Shown here one piece after another: positions 10,248 through 17,776 of a stretch of DNA of 64,000 nt; the first letter of the stretch is position 1, and each line of letters begins with the position of its first letter. The stretch spans positions 1-64,000 of the forward strand of contig NZ_MUHH01000004.1 of assembly GCF_002217475.1 (NCBI RefSeq), in the 5' to 3' direction. This stretch comes from Flavobacterium tructae. GTDB taxonomy: Bacteria > Bacteroidota > Bacteroidia > Flavobacteriales > Flavobacteriaceae. The position numbers and the translations under genes were made by a program. The notes under the pieces were generated by a model. The model was not told where the DNA came from and did no database searches. It was given only the letters and a program-made list of their open reading frames with translations.

Positions 10248-10392
10248 GTTATGAGATGCAAGATGCAAGATTTGAGACGCCGTGGAAAACCTGAAACTTG
10301 AAACCTGAAACTTAAAACTTGAAACTTGAAACCTGAAACCTGAAACAACAAACCAAAAACAAATAAACAGTAAAACAAATAAAAACACAAAC
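10248..10392. repeat. short degenerate tandem repeats
   Basis: Low-complexity DNA built of GAGTTATGAGATG and then units close to CCTGAAACTTGAAA repeated about five times (10290-10346). It separates the transporter and oxidase genes. The chance ORFs read on the minus strand here translate these repeats and are not genes. Similar simple repeats occur at 12405-12490 (CAATTAA units) and 49850-49885 (TTTACTC units). Confidence 0.7.
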
Positions 10393-11550
10393 ATGAAAGA
10401 GAAGTATGATTTAATAATTGTCGGGTCGGGAGTTCTGGGCACATTTCACGCCTACCATGCCCTGAAAAAAGGAATGTCGGTTGCCATTCTGGAAAAAAAT
10501 AGTAAACCGGAAGGTGCGACCGTTAGAAATTTTGGACAGGTTGTACCGTCCGGAATGGATCGAAAATGGCAGAATTTTGGAAAAGAAAGTTTAAAGATTT
10601 ATAAAGATATTCAATCGCAGTTTGACATTAGTATCCGTCAGAACGGAACTGTTTATCTGGCTTCAAATGAAGAAGAATTACAATTGATTGAAGAACTCCA
10701 TCAGATTAATATTTCGAACGATTACGAATCTAATTTGCTGACTAAGGAGCAATGCCTGAATAAATATGACGGTTTACGTGCTGACTATTGTAAAGGAGGA
10801 TTGTTTTTTCCGCAGGAAGTTACCGTTGAACCTTCCACAATGATTCATAAATTACATCAGTATATGACAGCTAATCTTGGACTTGATTTGTTTATGAATA
10901 CTACTGTCGTAGAAACCCGGGACCTAAACGATGAAGTAATAGCAAGAACTGCGGCAGGTGCAGTATACAAAGCTTCAAAAATTATTATTTGTAACGGAAG
11001 TGATTTCAAAATATTATATCCTGAGATTTACAACAACAGCGATCTGATTGTTTCTAAACTACAGATGCTGCAGACGAAACCTCAGAATAATTACAAACTG
11101 GACGGCTCTATTTTAACGGGATTGACCATCAGAAGATATGAATCGTTTGAAGAATGTAAATCGTATCAGGCCATCAAAGCAAAAGAGAATCCGGATAGTT
11201 TTGAGAAAAAGTATGGCGTTCATATCCTGTTCAAGCAAGCCCTTGACGGTTCGGTGATTTTAGGAGATTCTCATGAGTATGCTCCCGCAAAAGAAATTGA
11301 TTCTTTGGGATTTGATCTGAATATGGACATCGATCATTTTATGATTGAAGAAGCCAAAAAGATAATCGATTTGCCTACTTATGAAATCCAGAACAGATGG
11401 TTTGGAATGTACTCGCAATGTAAGACCAAAGATATTTTCGAATACACCGTTGACCAGAATATTCACATCATAACCGGAATAGGAGGAAAGGGCATGACGG
11501 GAAGTGCAGGATTTGCCAAACATAATATTGATACAATTTTTAATGCATAG
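10393..11550 (+). CDS. FAD-dependent oxidoreductase, TIGR03364 type (aminophosphonate oxidase candidate)
   Basis: Flavoenzyme of the D-amino-acid oxidase (DAO) fold, 385 aa. The N-terminus has the dinucleotide-binding motif IIVGSGVLGTFHAYHALKKG with the acidic end of beta-2 (ILEKN), followed by GATVRNFGQVVPSG. The C-terminus has the second FAD contact ITGIGGKGMTGSAGFAKH. This layout fits the TIGR03364 family, which genomic context ties to oxidative deamination of 2-aminoethylphosphonate-like compounds, usually next to a TIGR03351 phosphonatase-like hydrolase. That gene is in fact next here. The expected product would be an aldehyde for the HAD enzyme. The exact amine is not readable from sequence. 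No signal peptide, so cytoplasmic. Confidence 0.88.
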   Translation: MKEKYDLIIVGSGVLGTFHAYHALKKGMSVAILEKNSKPEGATVRNFGQVVPSGMDRKWQNFGKESLKIYKDIQSQFDISIRQNGTVYLASNEEELQLIEELHQINISNDYESNLLTKEQCLNKYDGLRADYCKGGLFFPQEVTVEPSTMIHKLHQYMTANLGLDLFMNTTVVETRDLNDEVIARTAAGAVYKASKIIICNGSDFKILYPEIYNNSDLIVSKLQMLQTKPQNNYKLDGSILTGLTIRRYESFEECKSYQAIKAKENPDSFEKKYGVHILFKQALDGSVILGDSHEYAPAKEIDSLGFDLNMDIDHFMIEEAKKIIDLPTYEIQNRWFGMYSQCKTKDIFEYTVDQNIHIITGIGGKGMTGSAGFAKHNIDTIFNA

Positions 11551-11709
11551 GGATTGTAAGTTTTGAGTTATGAGTTATATGGGAAATTATTAATCATAGT
11601 TTATAATCTACATTTATAGTGCTTTCTAGAGCAATAAACAATAGATTTTAAACCATCAACCATTAACCACCAACCAAAAACTATAAATTTTTTAAAATAA
11701 ATACACAAA

Positions 11710-12390
11710 ATGAAAATTAATGAAATTGAAATGGTTGTTTTTGATATGGCAGGAACAACAATAAATGAGCAAAATATAGTTTACAAAACATTGCATAAAT
11801 CCATCAACAAATTCGGGATCGAGGTTTCTTTGGAATCGGTATTGTCATTAGGAGCAGGAAAAGAAAAACATCAGGCGATCAGGGATATTTTAGAATACAA
11901 TAACATCACAGACGAGAATAAATCAGATGTAATATTCGAATATTTTAAAGAAACACTGGACAATGAATATCTTTCAGCTTCCGTTTTACCTATTGAAGGC
12001 GTTGAAAATGTTTTTGAAAATTTAAAAAAGGACGGTGTAAAAGTGGTACTAAACACTGGTTACAGCAGTCACGTTGCGAATACCTTATTAGAAAAGTTAA
12101 ACTGGAAGGAAGGAAACCAATACGATGCCTTAATCACCGCCGATGATGTAGTGCTGGGACGTCCATTTCCGGATATGATATACAAAGCCATGCAATTATT
12201 TGCAATTACAGACGCTTCAAAAGTACTAAAAGCGGGAGATTCTGCGATAGATATTGAAGAAGGTAAAAATGCTAAATGCGGTGTAACAATAGGCGTTTTA
12301 TCCGGCGCACAAACCAGACAGCAGCTTGAAGCAGCCCAGCCCGATTACATATTAAATTCGCTGGCATCGCTTTATAGTGTTATGAAGTGA
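11710..12390 (+). CDS. phosphonatase-like HAD hydrolase, TIGR03351 type
   Basis: HAD-superfamily hydrolase, 226 aa. Motif I is VVFDMAGTT with nucleophile Asp12, close to the DxAGT of phosphonoacetaldehyde hydrolase (PhnX). The cap region has LGAGK, whose Lys51 is at the place of the Schiff-base lysine in PhnX (MGxxK). Motif II is NTGYSS (about 118-123), and motifs III/IV are GRPFPDM and KAGDSAIDIEEG. This suggests C-P bond cleavage of a phosphono-aldehyde, leaving phosphate. The family is separate from true PhnX and its substrate is not settled. Gene order right after the TIGR03364 oxidase supports a two-step pathway. The 160-bp gap before it contains no gene. Confidence 0.9.
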   Translation: MKINEIEMVVFDMAGTTINEQNIVYKTLHKSINKFGIEVSLESVLSLGAGKEKHQAIRDILEYNNITDENKSDVIFEYFKETLDNEYLSASVLPIEGVENVFENLKKDGVKVVLNTGYSSHVANTLLEKLNWKEGNQYDALITADDVVLGRPFPDMIYKAMQLFAITDASKVLKAGDSAIDIEEGKNAKCGVTIGVLSGAQTRQQLEAAQPDYILNSLASLYSVMK

Positions 12391-12561
12391 GGTGTTTGAT
12401 GTGAATAATGTTAGAAACAAGAAGTTAGAAGCAAGAAGAAAGAAGTAACAATTAACAATTAACAATTATCAATTATCAATTAACAATTAGTAAAAACAAT
12501 ATCCCTGCAGGAAAAGTTTCAAACAAGTAAATAAATAGTAACCATAAAACAATTCAACCCA

Positions 12562-14244
12562 ATGAAAAAGATTTTTAGATTAAGTTACATTACAATTCTT
12601 GCAAGTGTGCTTTTAGTCACTTCCTGTACCAACGATTCAGCGCTTGTGAAAGACGAACAGGCAGTAAATGCTAAAACAAACTCTAAAACCGGCAAATCTG
12701 CTTTAAGCAGTGGTACCAGAAAATTGCTTATTATAGGAATCGACGGCTGTCGTGGAGATGCCCTAATGGGAGCCAATACTCCTAATGTTCATGCTTTATT
12801 ACCGAATGCGGTTTACAGTTTAGATGCATTGACCGAAGCACCTACGTGGAGTGGAAACGGCTGGTCGACGATGCTTACCGGTGTGACCCATTTAAAACAT
12901 GGCGTAACCGATAATTCATTTTCGAGTCCGAATTTTACCTCGTATCCTAGTTTTTTGAAAAGACTTGAAACGTATAATTCTGCTTTAAAAACCATGTCGA
13001 TTGTGCATTGGGCACCCATCAATACCTATATTGTGGATGGCATTGATGTAGAGAAAACGCTCACCACCGATTTGGCCGTTAAAAATGAAGTGGTTGCCGC
13101 ACTTACAAATGACAACCCGGATGCTTTATTTTTGCATTTTGATGATGTGGATCATGCAGGACACAGCTATGGATTTTCGCTTAATGTGCCACAATACAAA
13201 TCTTCAATCGAAACCACAGACGGTTACATAGGTGAAATCTTAACGGCTTTAAAGAACAGACCTAATTATGCCAATGAAGACTGGCTGGTTGTGGTAGCGC
13301 CGGATCACGGAGGGATTGTTACAGGTTCTAGCGGATCTCATGGCGGAAGTTCTTACGAAGAACGAAACATCTTTACTATTTTCAACAATAAAAACTTTAC
13401 TTCGACTAAAATCGAAAAACCGGTTGATCCCACTACAACGGTAACGGGTAAATTTGTCAATTTTAATTCCAATTCTATTTATGCTTCAACATCCAATGCA
13501 CTTTACAATTTCGGAACTTCGAGTTTTACAGTAGAATGTCGAGTAAAAACATCAGGATATAGCAGTGATCCTTCGCTGGTTTCGAATAAAAACTGGGTGA
13601 GTGGTAAAAACCGAGGTTTTGTTATCTGTGCCAATACCGGAGGAACATGGAAGGTAAATATTGGGGACACTCAAAGTCGTGTGGATATTTCCGGTGGGAC
13701 AATCAATGATGGGAAATGGCATCACTTGACACTTGTAGTAGACCGTACAGCCAAATTGGTTAAAACGTATCAGGACGGTGCTTTTGTGGGGCAGGCTGCT
13801 ATTGGAGCCAGTTTCGGAAGTCTGACTTCCGGACTGCCTTTCGCAATAGGACAGGACGGAACGCTCACATATGGTGCCAATGTAAACGGAAATATTGCTG
13901 AGGTGCGTGTATGGAACAAAGCCTTATCGGAAGCTTCGATTTTAAATTATACCTGTTCTTCAGTTACCGCTTCACATCCGGATTACTCCAATCTTATTGG
14001 ATATTGGAAAGGAGATAACGGATCAGGAAACAGTTTTACCGATTCAAGCGTTCAGCAGGTAAACCTTGCTTTTCCAAATACTCCAACATGGACAAGCAGT
14101 ACAGCTACCTTAAAATGTGGTACCGCAACAGGAGCAGTTCCAAAGATGGTAGATATCGCCTATTCTTCATTGCAATGGTTTGGTGTACCCATCAATACAA
14201 GCTGGTCATTAGACGGCCGTTCATGGCTTCCGACAGCGAACTAA
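12562..14244 (+). CDS. lipoprotein phosphodiesterase / alkaline-phosphatase-superfamily enzyme with embedded LamG domain
   Basis: Exported enzyme, 560 aa. The lipobox LVTSC (Cys22) marks a lipoprotein. The catalytic fold is type I phosphodiesterase / nucleotide pyrophosphatase: metal ligand Asp61 in IGIDGCRGD, nucleophile region APTWSGNGWSTMLTG (Ser97 is the best candidate), DDVDHAGH (Asp194-His201), APDHGG (Asp248, His249) and SHGG (His260). At about 295-515 comes a LamG/concanavalin-like sandwich (SFTVECRVKTSG, DGKWHHLTLVVDR, NIAEVRVWNKALS), and then the last part of the phosphatase fold (PKMVDIAYSSLQWFGVPI, WSLDGRSW). The LamG domain therefore sits inside the catalytic domain. It may liberate phosphorylated or phosphonylated head groups from a glycan or lipid at the cell surface. 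Cluster membership is supported by orientation and order. Confidence 0.87.
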   Translation: MKKIFRLSYITILASVLLVTSCTNDSALVKDEQAVNAKTNSKTGKSALSSGTRKLLIIGIDGCRGDALMGANTPNVHALLPNAVYSLDALTEAPTWSGNGWSTMLTGVTHLKHGVTDNSFSSPNFTSYPSFLKRLETYNSALKTMSIVHWAPINTYIVDGIDVEKTLTTDLAVKNEVVAALTNDNPDALFLHFDDVDHAGHSYGFSLNVPQYKSSIETTDGYIGEILTALKNRPNYANEDWLVVVAPDHGGIVTGSSGSHGGSSYEERNIFTIFNNKNFTSTKIEKPVDPTTTVTGKFVNFNSNSIYASTSNALYNFGTSSFTVECRVKTSGYSSDPSLVSNKNWVSGKNRGFVICANTGGTWKVNIGDTQSRVDISGGTINDGKWHHLTLVVDRTAKLVKTYQDGAFVGQAAIGASFGSLTSGLPFAIGQDGTLTYGANVNGNIAEVRVWNKALSEASILNYTCSSVTASHPDYSNLIGYWKGDNGSGNSFTDSSVQQVNLAFPNTPTWTSSTATLKCGTATGAVPKMVDIAYSSLQWFGVPINTSWSLDGRSWLPTAN

Positions 14245-14267
14245 AAAATTTGTGTTTTTTGTTTTTT

Positions 14268-14300
14268 AAAGGGTTATCTTCTTTTTTGAAGGTAGCCTTT
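14268..14300 (+). terminator. probable intrinsic terminator of the phosphonate-like cluster
   Basis: Imperfect stem AAAGGGTTATCTTC / GAAGGTAGCCTTT with a T-rich loop and a T-run after it, 24 bp past the phosphodiesterase stop codon. Several mismatches lower confidence. Confidence 0.55.
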
Positions 14301-14322
14301 TTGATTTGATTCTGGCTTGGAG

Positions 14323-14512
14323 TTTAACCGCAAAGAACGCTAAGATGTTACACAAGGTTCGCAAAGTTTTTTAATGTAAAGAGATGGTTTAACCGAAAAG
14401 AGCGCACAGATGTTATGCAAGATTCGCGAAGTTTTATTTACAAAGCTTTGCGAACTTTGTTTTTTAAAAGGTTTGACCTGTAAAAATAACTTAGCGTTCT
14501 TTGCGGTTAAAA
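14323..14512. repeat. inverted/direct repeat array (CCGCAAAGAACGC family)
   Basis: Two direct units start TTTAACCGCAAAGAACGC (14323) and TTTAACCGAAAAGAGCGC (14388). Both run through ATGTTA, CAAG and TTCGC-AAGTTTT. A reverse unit (about 14444-14512) ends CTTAGCGTTCTTTGCGG TTAAA. The outer arms match over about 22 bp. The array lies between the convergent phosphodiesterase and regulator genes and has no ORF. Confidence 0.75.
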
Positions 14513-14522
14513 ACGGTTAAAT

Positions 14523-15107
14523 CTAATTATTACTCTCAGAATAAAAGTAGAGCACCAGCATCACACAGTTTTCTGTTGTTCGGTTTTGAGGCACGTGCGG
14601 ATGCCTTCCGTTGAAACATAGCGAATCGCCTTCATTGACAACCACTTCTGCATCATCTATAATATAAGTCACACTTCCTTTAATGATGTATTTGAACTCC
14701 CAGGCATCTGTAATTACTTTTTCACGTTTACAGTTGGGTTCTACGTCAAGAATTACAGCTTCAAAACCAATAGAGTTAATGCTTTTACTGAAAATATGAT
14801 AATAGTTAAAACCGGTAGTTTCGGCACGGTCCTCTTTTTCTATTTTTTGATAATCTTCTTTTTTAATATGAATGTATTTCGCATTCTTGGTATTTTCAAC
14901 GCCTTCAAAAAAGTAACTCACATCCGTATTTAAGGATTGGATCAATTCAATTAGAACGGGTAGGGAAGGAATTGTTCTTCCGTTTTCAATTCTGGAAATC
15001 AAACCGTTGCTAACTCCGGCTCTGTTGGCTACTTCGTGTATGGTTAATGCATTTTTCTTCCTGATCTCTTTTAATCTCTTTCCAATACCAATTAAAAAAT
15101 CTTCCAT
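14523..15107 (-). CDS. XRE-family regulator with C-terminal cupin domain
   Basis: DNA-binding regulator, 194 aa. Residues about 8-63 form a lambda-repressor-like HTH (RLKEIRKKNALTIHEVANRAG, VSNGLISRIENGRTIPSL). Residues about 115-190 form a small cupin barrel (AWEFKYIIKGSVTYIIDD, EGDSLCFNGRHPHVPQN). HTH-cupin proteins commonly sense a small metabolite and control an adjacent catabolic cluster. It is convergent with the phosphodiesterase gene, and I infer that it controls the TonB receptor-to-phosphodiesterase run and senses a pathway compound. No operator could be identified. Start ATG at 15107 gives the full HTH. Confidence 0.9.
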   Translation of the reverse strand: MEDFLIGIGKRLKEIRKKNALTIHEVANRAGVSNGLISRIENGRTIPSLPVLIELIQSLNTDVSYFFEGVENTKNAKYIHIKKEDYQKIEKEDRAETTGFNYYHIFSKSINSIGFEAVILDVEPNCKREKVITDAWEFKYIIKGSVTYIIDDAEVVVNEGDSLCFNGRHPHVPQNRTTENCVMLVLYFYSESNN

Positions 15108-15215
15108 AATAAAAACTTCAGTTTAGTATGGTAAATATAATACAATTAGCGGGTGAGTTGCAAAAGCAGGGAAGCCTTTGCGTTAATTTTACATTTTTTA
15201 TAGCTCGGATCATGG

Positions 15216-15382
15216 CACATGGATGATACGGATTCGCTAGGTGAAGACGCGGATCTGCACGGATTTTTTTGTTTTATCCGGGATAGGATTATTTTATCAT
15301 GATTACGCATTTTATTCTTCTAAAAATCCGTTTTCATCCGCTTTCATCCGCGTTTTTGTGAAACGAATCCGCTTCATCCGTG
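15216..15382. repeat. large imperfect inverted repeat (ACGGATTCGC family)
   Basis: The left arm (15216-15267) contains ACGGATTCGCTAGG, GACGCGGAT and CACGGATTTT. The right arm (15322-15382) contains the reverse complements AAAAATCCG, ATCCGCGTTTTTGTG and GAATCCGCTTCATCCGTG. The arms match over most of about 50-60 bp and are separated by about 54 bp. There is no ORF. It occupies most of the gap between the XRE-cupin and TPR genes (15108-15440). Confidence 0.75.
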
Positions 15383-15440
15383 TATTTTTTTTAGTACGAA
15401 CTTAAAAACTAAAAAGAAGCTTTTTAAAATAGGACAGAAA

Positions 15441-16001
15441 TCAATTCACCGTGACATTTCTAACCTTTGTTTTTTTAATGAGGTTGAGAGAATCCCTGAT
15501 TAACGATTTTATTTCTAACGATGGAGCTTTGCGAATTTCATGTCTGTTTTGAATTGGGCCCTCTATGTCCATTTTAGCAGCCTGTAAATGGGCTTCGAAC
15601 GCTCTGAGCACCTGATTTTCGATAGTTGAATGTTTCTTGTAGTAATAGATTGCATTGTGCAAATCCTCTATGTGGCCCGTAAAATCTAAGATTGCTCTTT
15701 TGGATACCGCCCGATTGTAGTAAATAGAAAACTCTAAAGGATCAGTTTCAATGGCTTTGTCGAAATCCTCAATAGCATTATAATGGTAATCCAGTTTTTG
15801 AAGACAAGTTCCTCTTAAGGCATATACCCCCTGATCAAATCCGGAATTGATCGCACAGTTTAAATGCAGCAGGGCATCCTGAAACCGATTCGACAAATAA
15901 AACTGTCTGCCCTTTTCCAGATGAAGAGAACCATCATTAGAAACGGGTTTTGAAAGTCTTTCCGTAAACTTTTTTATTACTAAAGTGTTGAACCATTTCA
16001 T
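15441..16001 (-). CDS. TPR-repeat protein
   Basis: Soluble protein of 186 aa with tetratricopeptide-type helix pairs between about 28 and 135: LEKGRQFYLSNRFQDALLHL, GVYALRGTCLQKLDYHYNAI and FSIYYNRAVSKRAILDFTGH. It has no signal peptide, catalytic motif or membrane segment. TPR units usually mediate protein contacts. Neighbours give no clear partner: inverted-repeat DNA on one side and the PepSY gene 212 bp away on the other. Start ATG at 16001. Function unknown. Confidence 0.8.
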   Translation of the reverse strand: MKWFNTLVIKKFTERLSKPVSNDGSLHLEKGRQFYLSNRFQDALLHLNCAINSGFDQGVYALRGTCLQKLDYHYNAIEDFDKAIETDPLEFSIYYNRAVSKRAILDFTGHIEDLHNAIYYYKKHSTIENQVLRAFEAHLQAAKMDIEGPIQNRHEIRKAPSLEIKSLIRDSLNLIKKTKVRNVTVN

Positions 16002-16213
16002 GCTTTTGAGATTTTAGCCAACAGATTAAACAAGTCCTAAAAAGATTTATTAGAAATGGGGGGATTAAATTTAGTTAAATTTTTGAAATATAGCAACTTA
16101 CGATTGTTTTTATTTCGAAGAACACAGCAAAAGGATCCTAATTACCGAATAGGTAAGAAAATTTTTCCAAAGAAATACAACAACCGAATAAGATGATTTG
16201 TTTTATCAAAAAG

Positions 16214-17320
16214 CTACTTTTTCTTTCTGCCGAGCCAAATAATTAGTCCCGTAATTGGTAATGTCGCAGCAAAAAGGCAAACCAAAAAAGCAATTATTTT
16301 GGTGGTTAATCCATAAACACTTCCGGTATGAATAGGATACATCAAACGTTTCAGTTTGTCACCGTTTGAATAGGATTTATAAGGTCTGTTTTCAATATTT
16401 TCCGCCGTATACTTATCAAAATAAGCCGAGCTGGATTGATGTGGAATGATTCTTTCGAGATCTTCCTTCAGAACGGTAATACTATTAATTGTATCCACCG
16501 GCATTCTAATTTGGATATTTCCGGTATAAGGAAAAATACTGTCGGTCTTATTGTAAATACTTTGGTAAAAAGCAGTATTATTGAGTTTAGGATCTATTTT
16601 TGTTGGATTCTCTACTTTTAAAGACAGTTTTTTACTGGTTGTTCCATCGGCCATTAAATAAAGACCATTTTGAAACCAGTCGAAGGCGAAGGAAAGACCG
16701 GTTAGCGAAATAATAAGTAAAGCTAAAAAGCTGTAAAAGCCAAAAGTAGAATGAAAATCCCAATTGATTCTTTTGAAAGAACCGCTCCATTTTACCTTTA
16801 GTCGTTGTTTTAAATTTTTAATTTTTTTCGGCCACCATAACACCATACCTGTGAGCAGCATCAGAACAAAGATAATACAGGAAGATCCCATAATAAGCTG
16901 ACCGGCATCACCCATTAGCAGTTGTCTGTGGAGTGAAAGTACGACCACAAAAAATCGACTTTCCTGAGGTGTTGTGGCGAGCACTTTTCCGGTATAAGGA
17001 TCAATAGAAAAAAACTGTGCCTTTTTATCAGCATCCTTTGCCAGAATTTGGAAGGTACGCGAAGGATCATTAAAGGTATAAATTCGGGTGATTTTTTTGA
17101 TGCCGTATTGTTTCTGAAGAACGTCTGTACAATAATCAATCGTTTTTTTGGTAGTTCCTACAGATGAAACCTGATAGTATTGAGGATGTAAGAATGAGTC
17201 AATTTCTTTTTCAAAAACTAAAATACTGCCGGTTAAGGCCGCAATGAAAACGATTAAACCTGAGCCAAGCCCCAGCCATAAATGTATTTGTCTGATCGTT
17301 TTTTTTATTCCTTTCTTCAT
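16214..17320 (-). CDS. PepSY-TM membrane protein, candidate ferri-siderophore reductase
   Basis: Inner-membrane protein of 368 aa with four hydrophobic segments: near 13-36 (HLWLGLGSGLIVFIAALTG), 140-164, 196-220 and 335-362. Two PepSY-type periplasmic stretches are visible (STTPQESRFF-like processing region about 90-130, and about 235-310). Conserved His residues lie in HLWLG, LHRQLLMG, DFHSTFGFY and IHTGSVYGL. This is the PepSY_TM layout; a characterised relative, FoxB, is a heme-containing inner-membrane ferri-siderophore reductase. The gene is divergent from a TonB siderophore receptor and close to a complete hydroxamate biosynthesis cluster, so iron release from the imported siderophore is a good guess. 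The promoter has a dyad at 17429-17441. Confidence 0.85.
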   Translation of the reverse strand: MKKGIKKTIRQIHLWLGLGSGLIVFIAALTGSILVFEKEIDSFLHPQYYQVSSVGTTKKTIDYCTDVLQKQYGIKKITRIYTFNDPSRTFQILAKDADKKAQFFSIDPYTGKVLATTPQESRFFVVVLSLHRQLLMGDAGQLIMGSSCIIFVLMLLTGMVLWWPKKIKNLKQRLKVKWSGSFKRINWDFHSTFGFYSFLALLIISLTGLSFAFDWFQNGLYLMADGTTSKKLSLKVENPTKIDPKLNNTAFYQSIYNKTDSIFPYTGNIQIRMPVDTINSITVLKEDLERIIPHQSSSAYFDKYTAENIENRPYKSYSNGDKLKRLMYPIHTGSVYGLTTKIIAFLVCLFAATLPITGLIIWLGRKKK

Positions 17321-17415
17321 TTAGTAGCTTATTTGGTTTTATTGGCACTCCGGTTCACACCGTAATAGCATCATTTTCTGTTGGAATTAAACTTGAATCC
17401 ACAGAAAATGCGTCG

Positions 17416-17441
17416 CAAATTTATACTTATTTAGACTAAAT
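17416..17441 (-). promoter_or_regulatory. promoter -7 element and overlapping palindrome for the PepSY gene
   Basis: On the minus strand TAAATTTG (17423 to 17416) matches the Bacteroidota -7 consensus TAnnTTTG. Immediately upstream is the perfect odd palindrome ATTTAG-A-CTAAAT (17429-17441), placed in the -7/-33 spacer. The sequence CTTATTTAGA around it matches the core of the operator-like elements at 17734-17748 (opposite strand) and 31706-31730. A clear -33 box is not seen. Likely an iron-regulator site, by inference. Confidence 0.6.
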
Positions 17442-17661
17442 CTTTATTTTTTAAATGAAAAAAAGAACCGTAAAACCTCAAAAATGCTCATTTATTAACT
17501 TTTGAATGGAGTAGTCTTAAACTTTGAGAAGAGAAAACTTACAGATTGATTTTGAATCGTTTTGTGACATTCGTACAATTTTTTAAGCTGCCGCAGTTGC
17601 AATATTGCTTTTTTATCAAGAAACGGATTTATTTTCTGACAAAGGCGCATGAATTATTAAA

Positions 17662-17675
17662 TATTCTATAGAATA
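17662..17675. promoter_or_regulatory. 14-bp perfect palindrome in the PepSY/receptor intergenic region
   Basis: TATTCTATAGAATA is a perfect dyad 15 bp upstream of the -33 box of the receptor promoter. Its half-sites ATTCT and AGAAT are those of the operator at 17734-17748, with closer spacing. It may be a second regulator site. Confidence 0.45.
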
Positions 17676-17689
17676 AATCGAAATAATAC

Positions 17690-17719
17690 TTGTTAAACAA
17701 TTATTAATCTTTATTTTTG
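17690..17719 (+). promoter_or_regulatory. Bacteroidota-type promoter of the siderophore receptor
   Basis: TTG at 17690-17692 (-33) and TATTTTTG at 17712-17719 (-7, exact TAnnTTTG) are separated by 19 bp, as in known Bacteroidota sigma-ABfr promoters. Transcription would start near 17726, giving a leader of about 50 nt. Confidence 0.65.
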
Positions 17720-17733
17720 CGCTGTTTTTATTA

Positions 17734-17748
17734 ATTCTAAATAAGAAT
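17734..17748 (+). promoter_or_regulatory. operator-like dyad at the receptor transcription start
   Basis: ATTCT-AAATA-AGAAT: 5-bp arms, exactly the reverse complement of 31706-31720 upstream of the siderophore biosynthesis operon. It lies about 15 bp downstream of the -7 box, so a bound protein would block initiation. A Fur-like iron repressor is the natural candidate. Confidence 0.65.
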
Positions 17749-17776
17749 AAAATCACTAACCAAAAAATTAAAATCA

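Noticed and set aside
10113..10444. Minus-strand frames over the end of the DUF5690 gene
   Set aside because: They translate simple CTGAAAC-type tandem repeats and the antisense of a clear membrane protein; composition is not protein-like.
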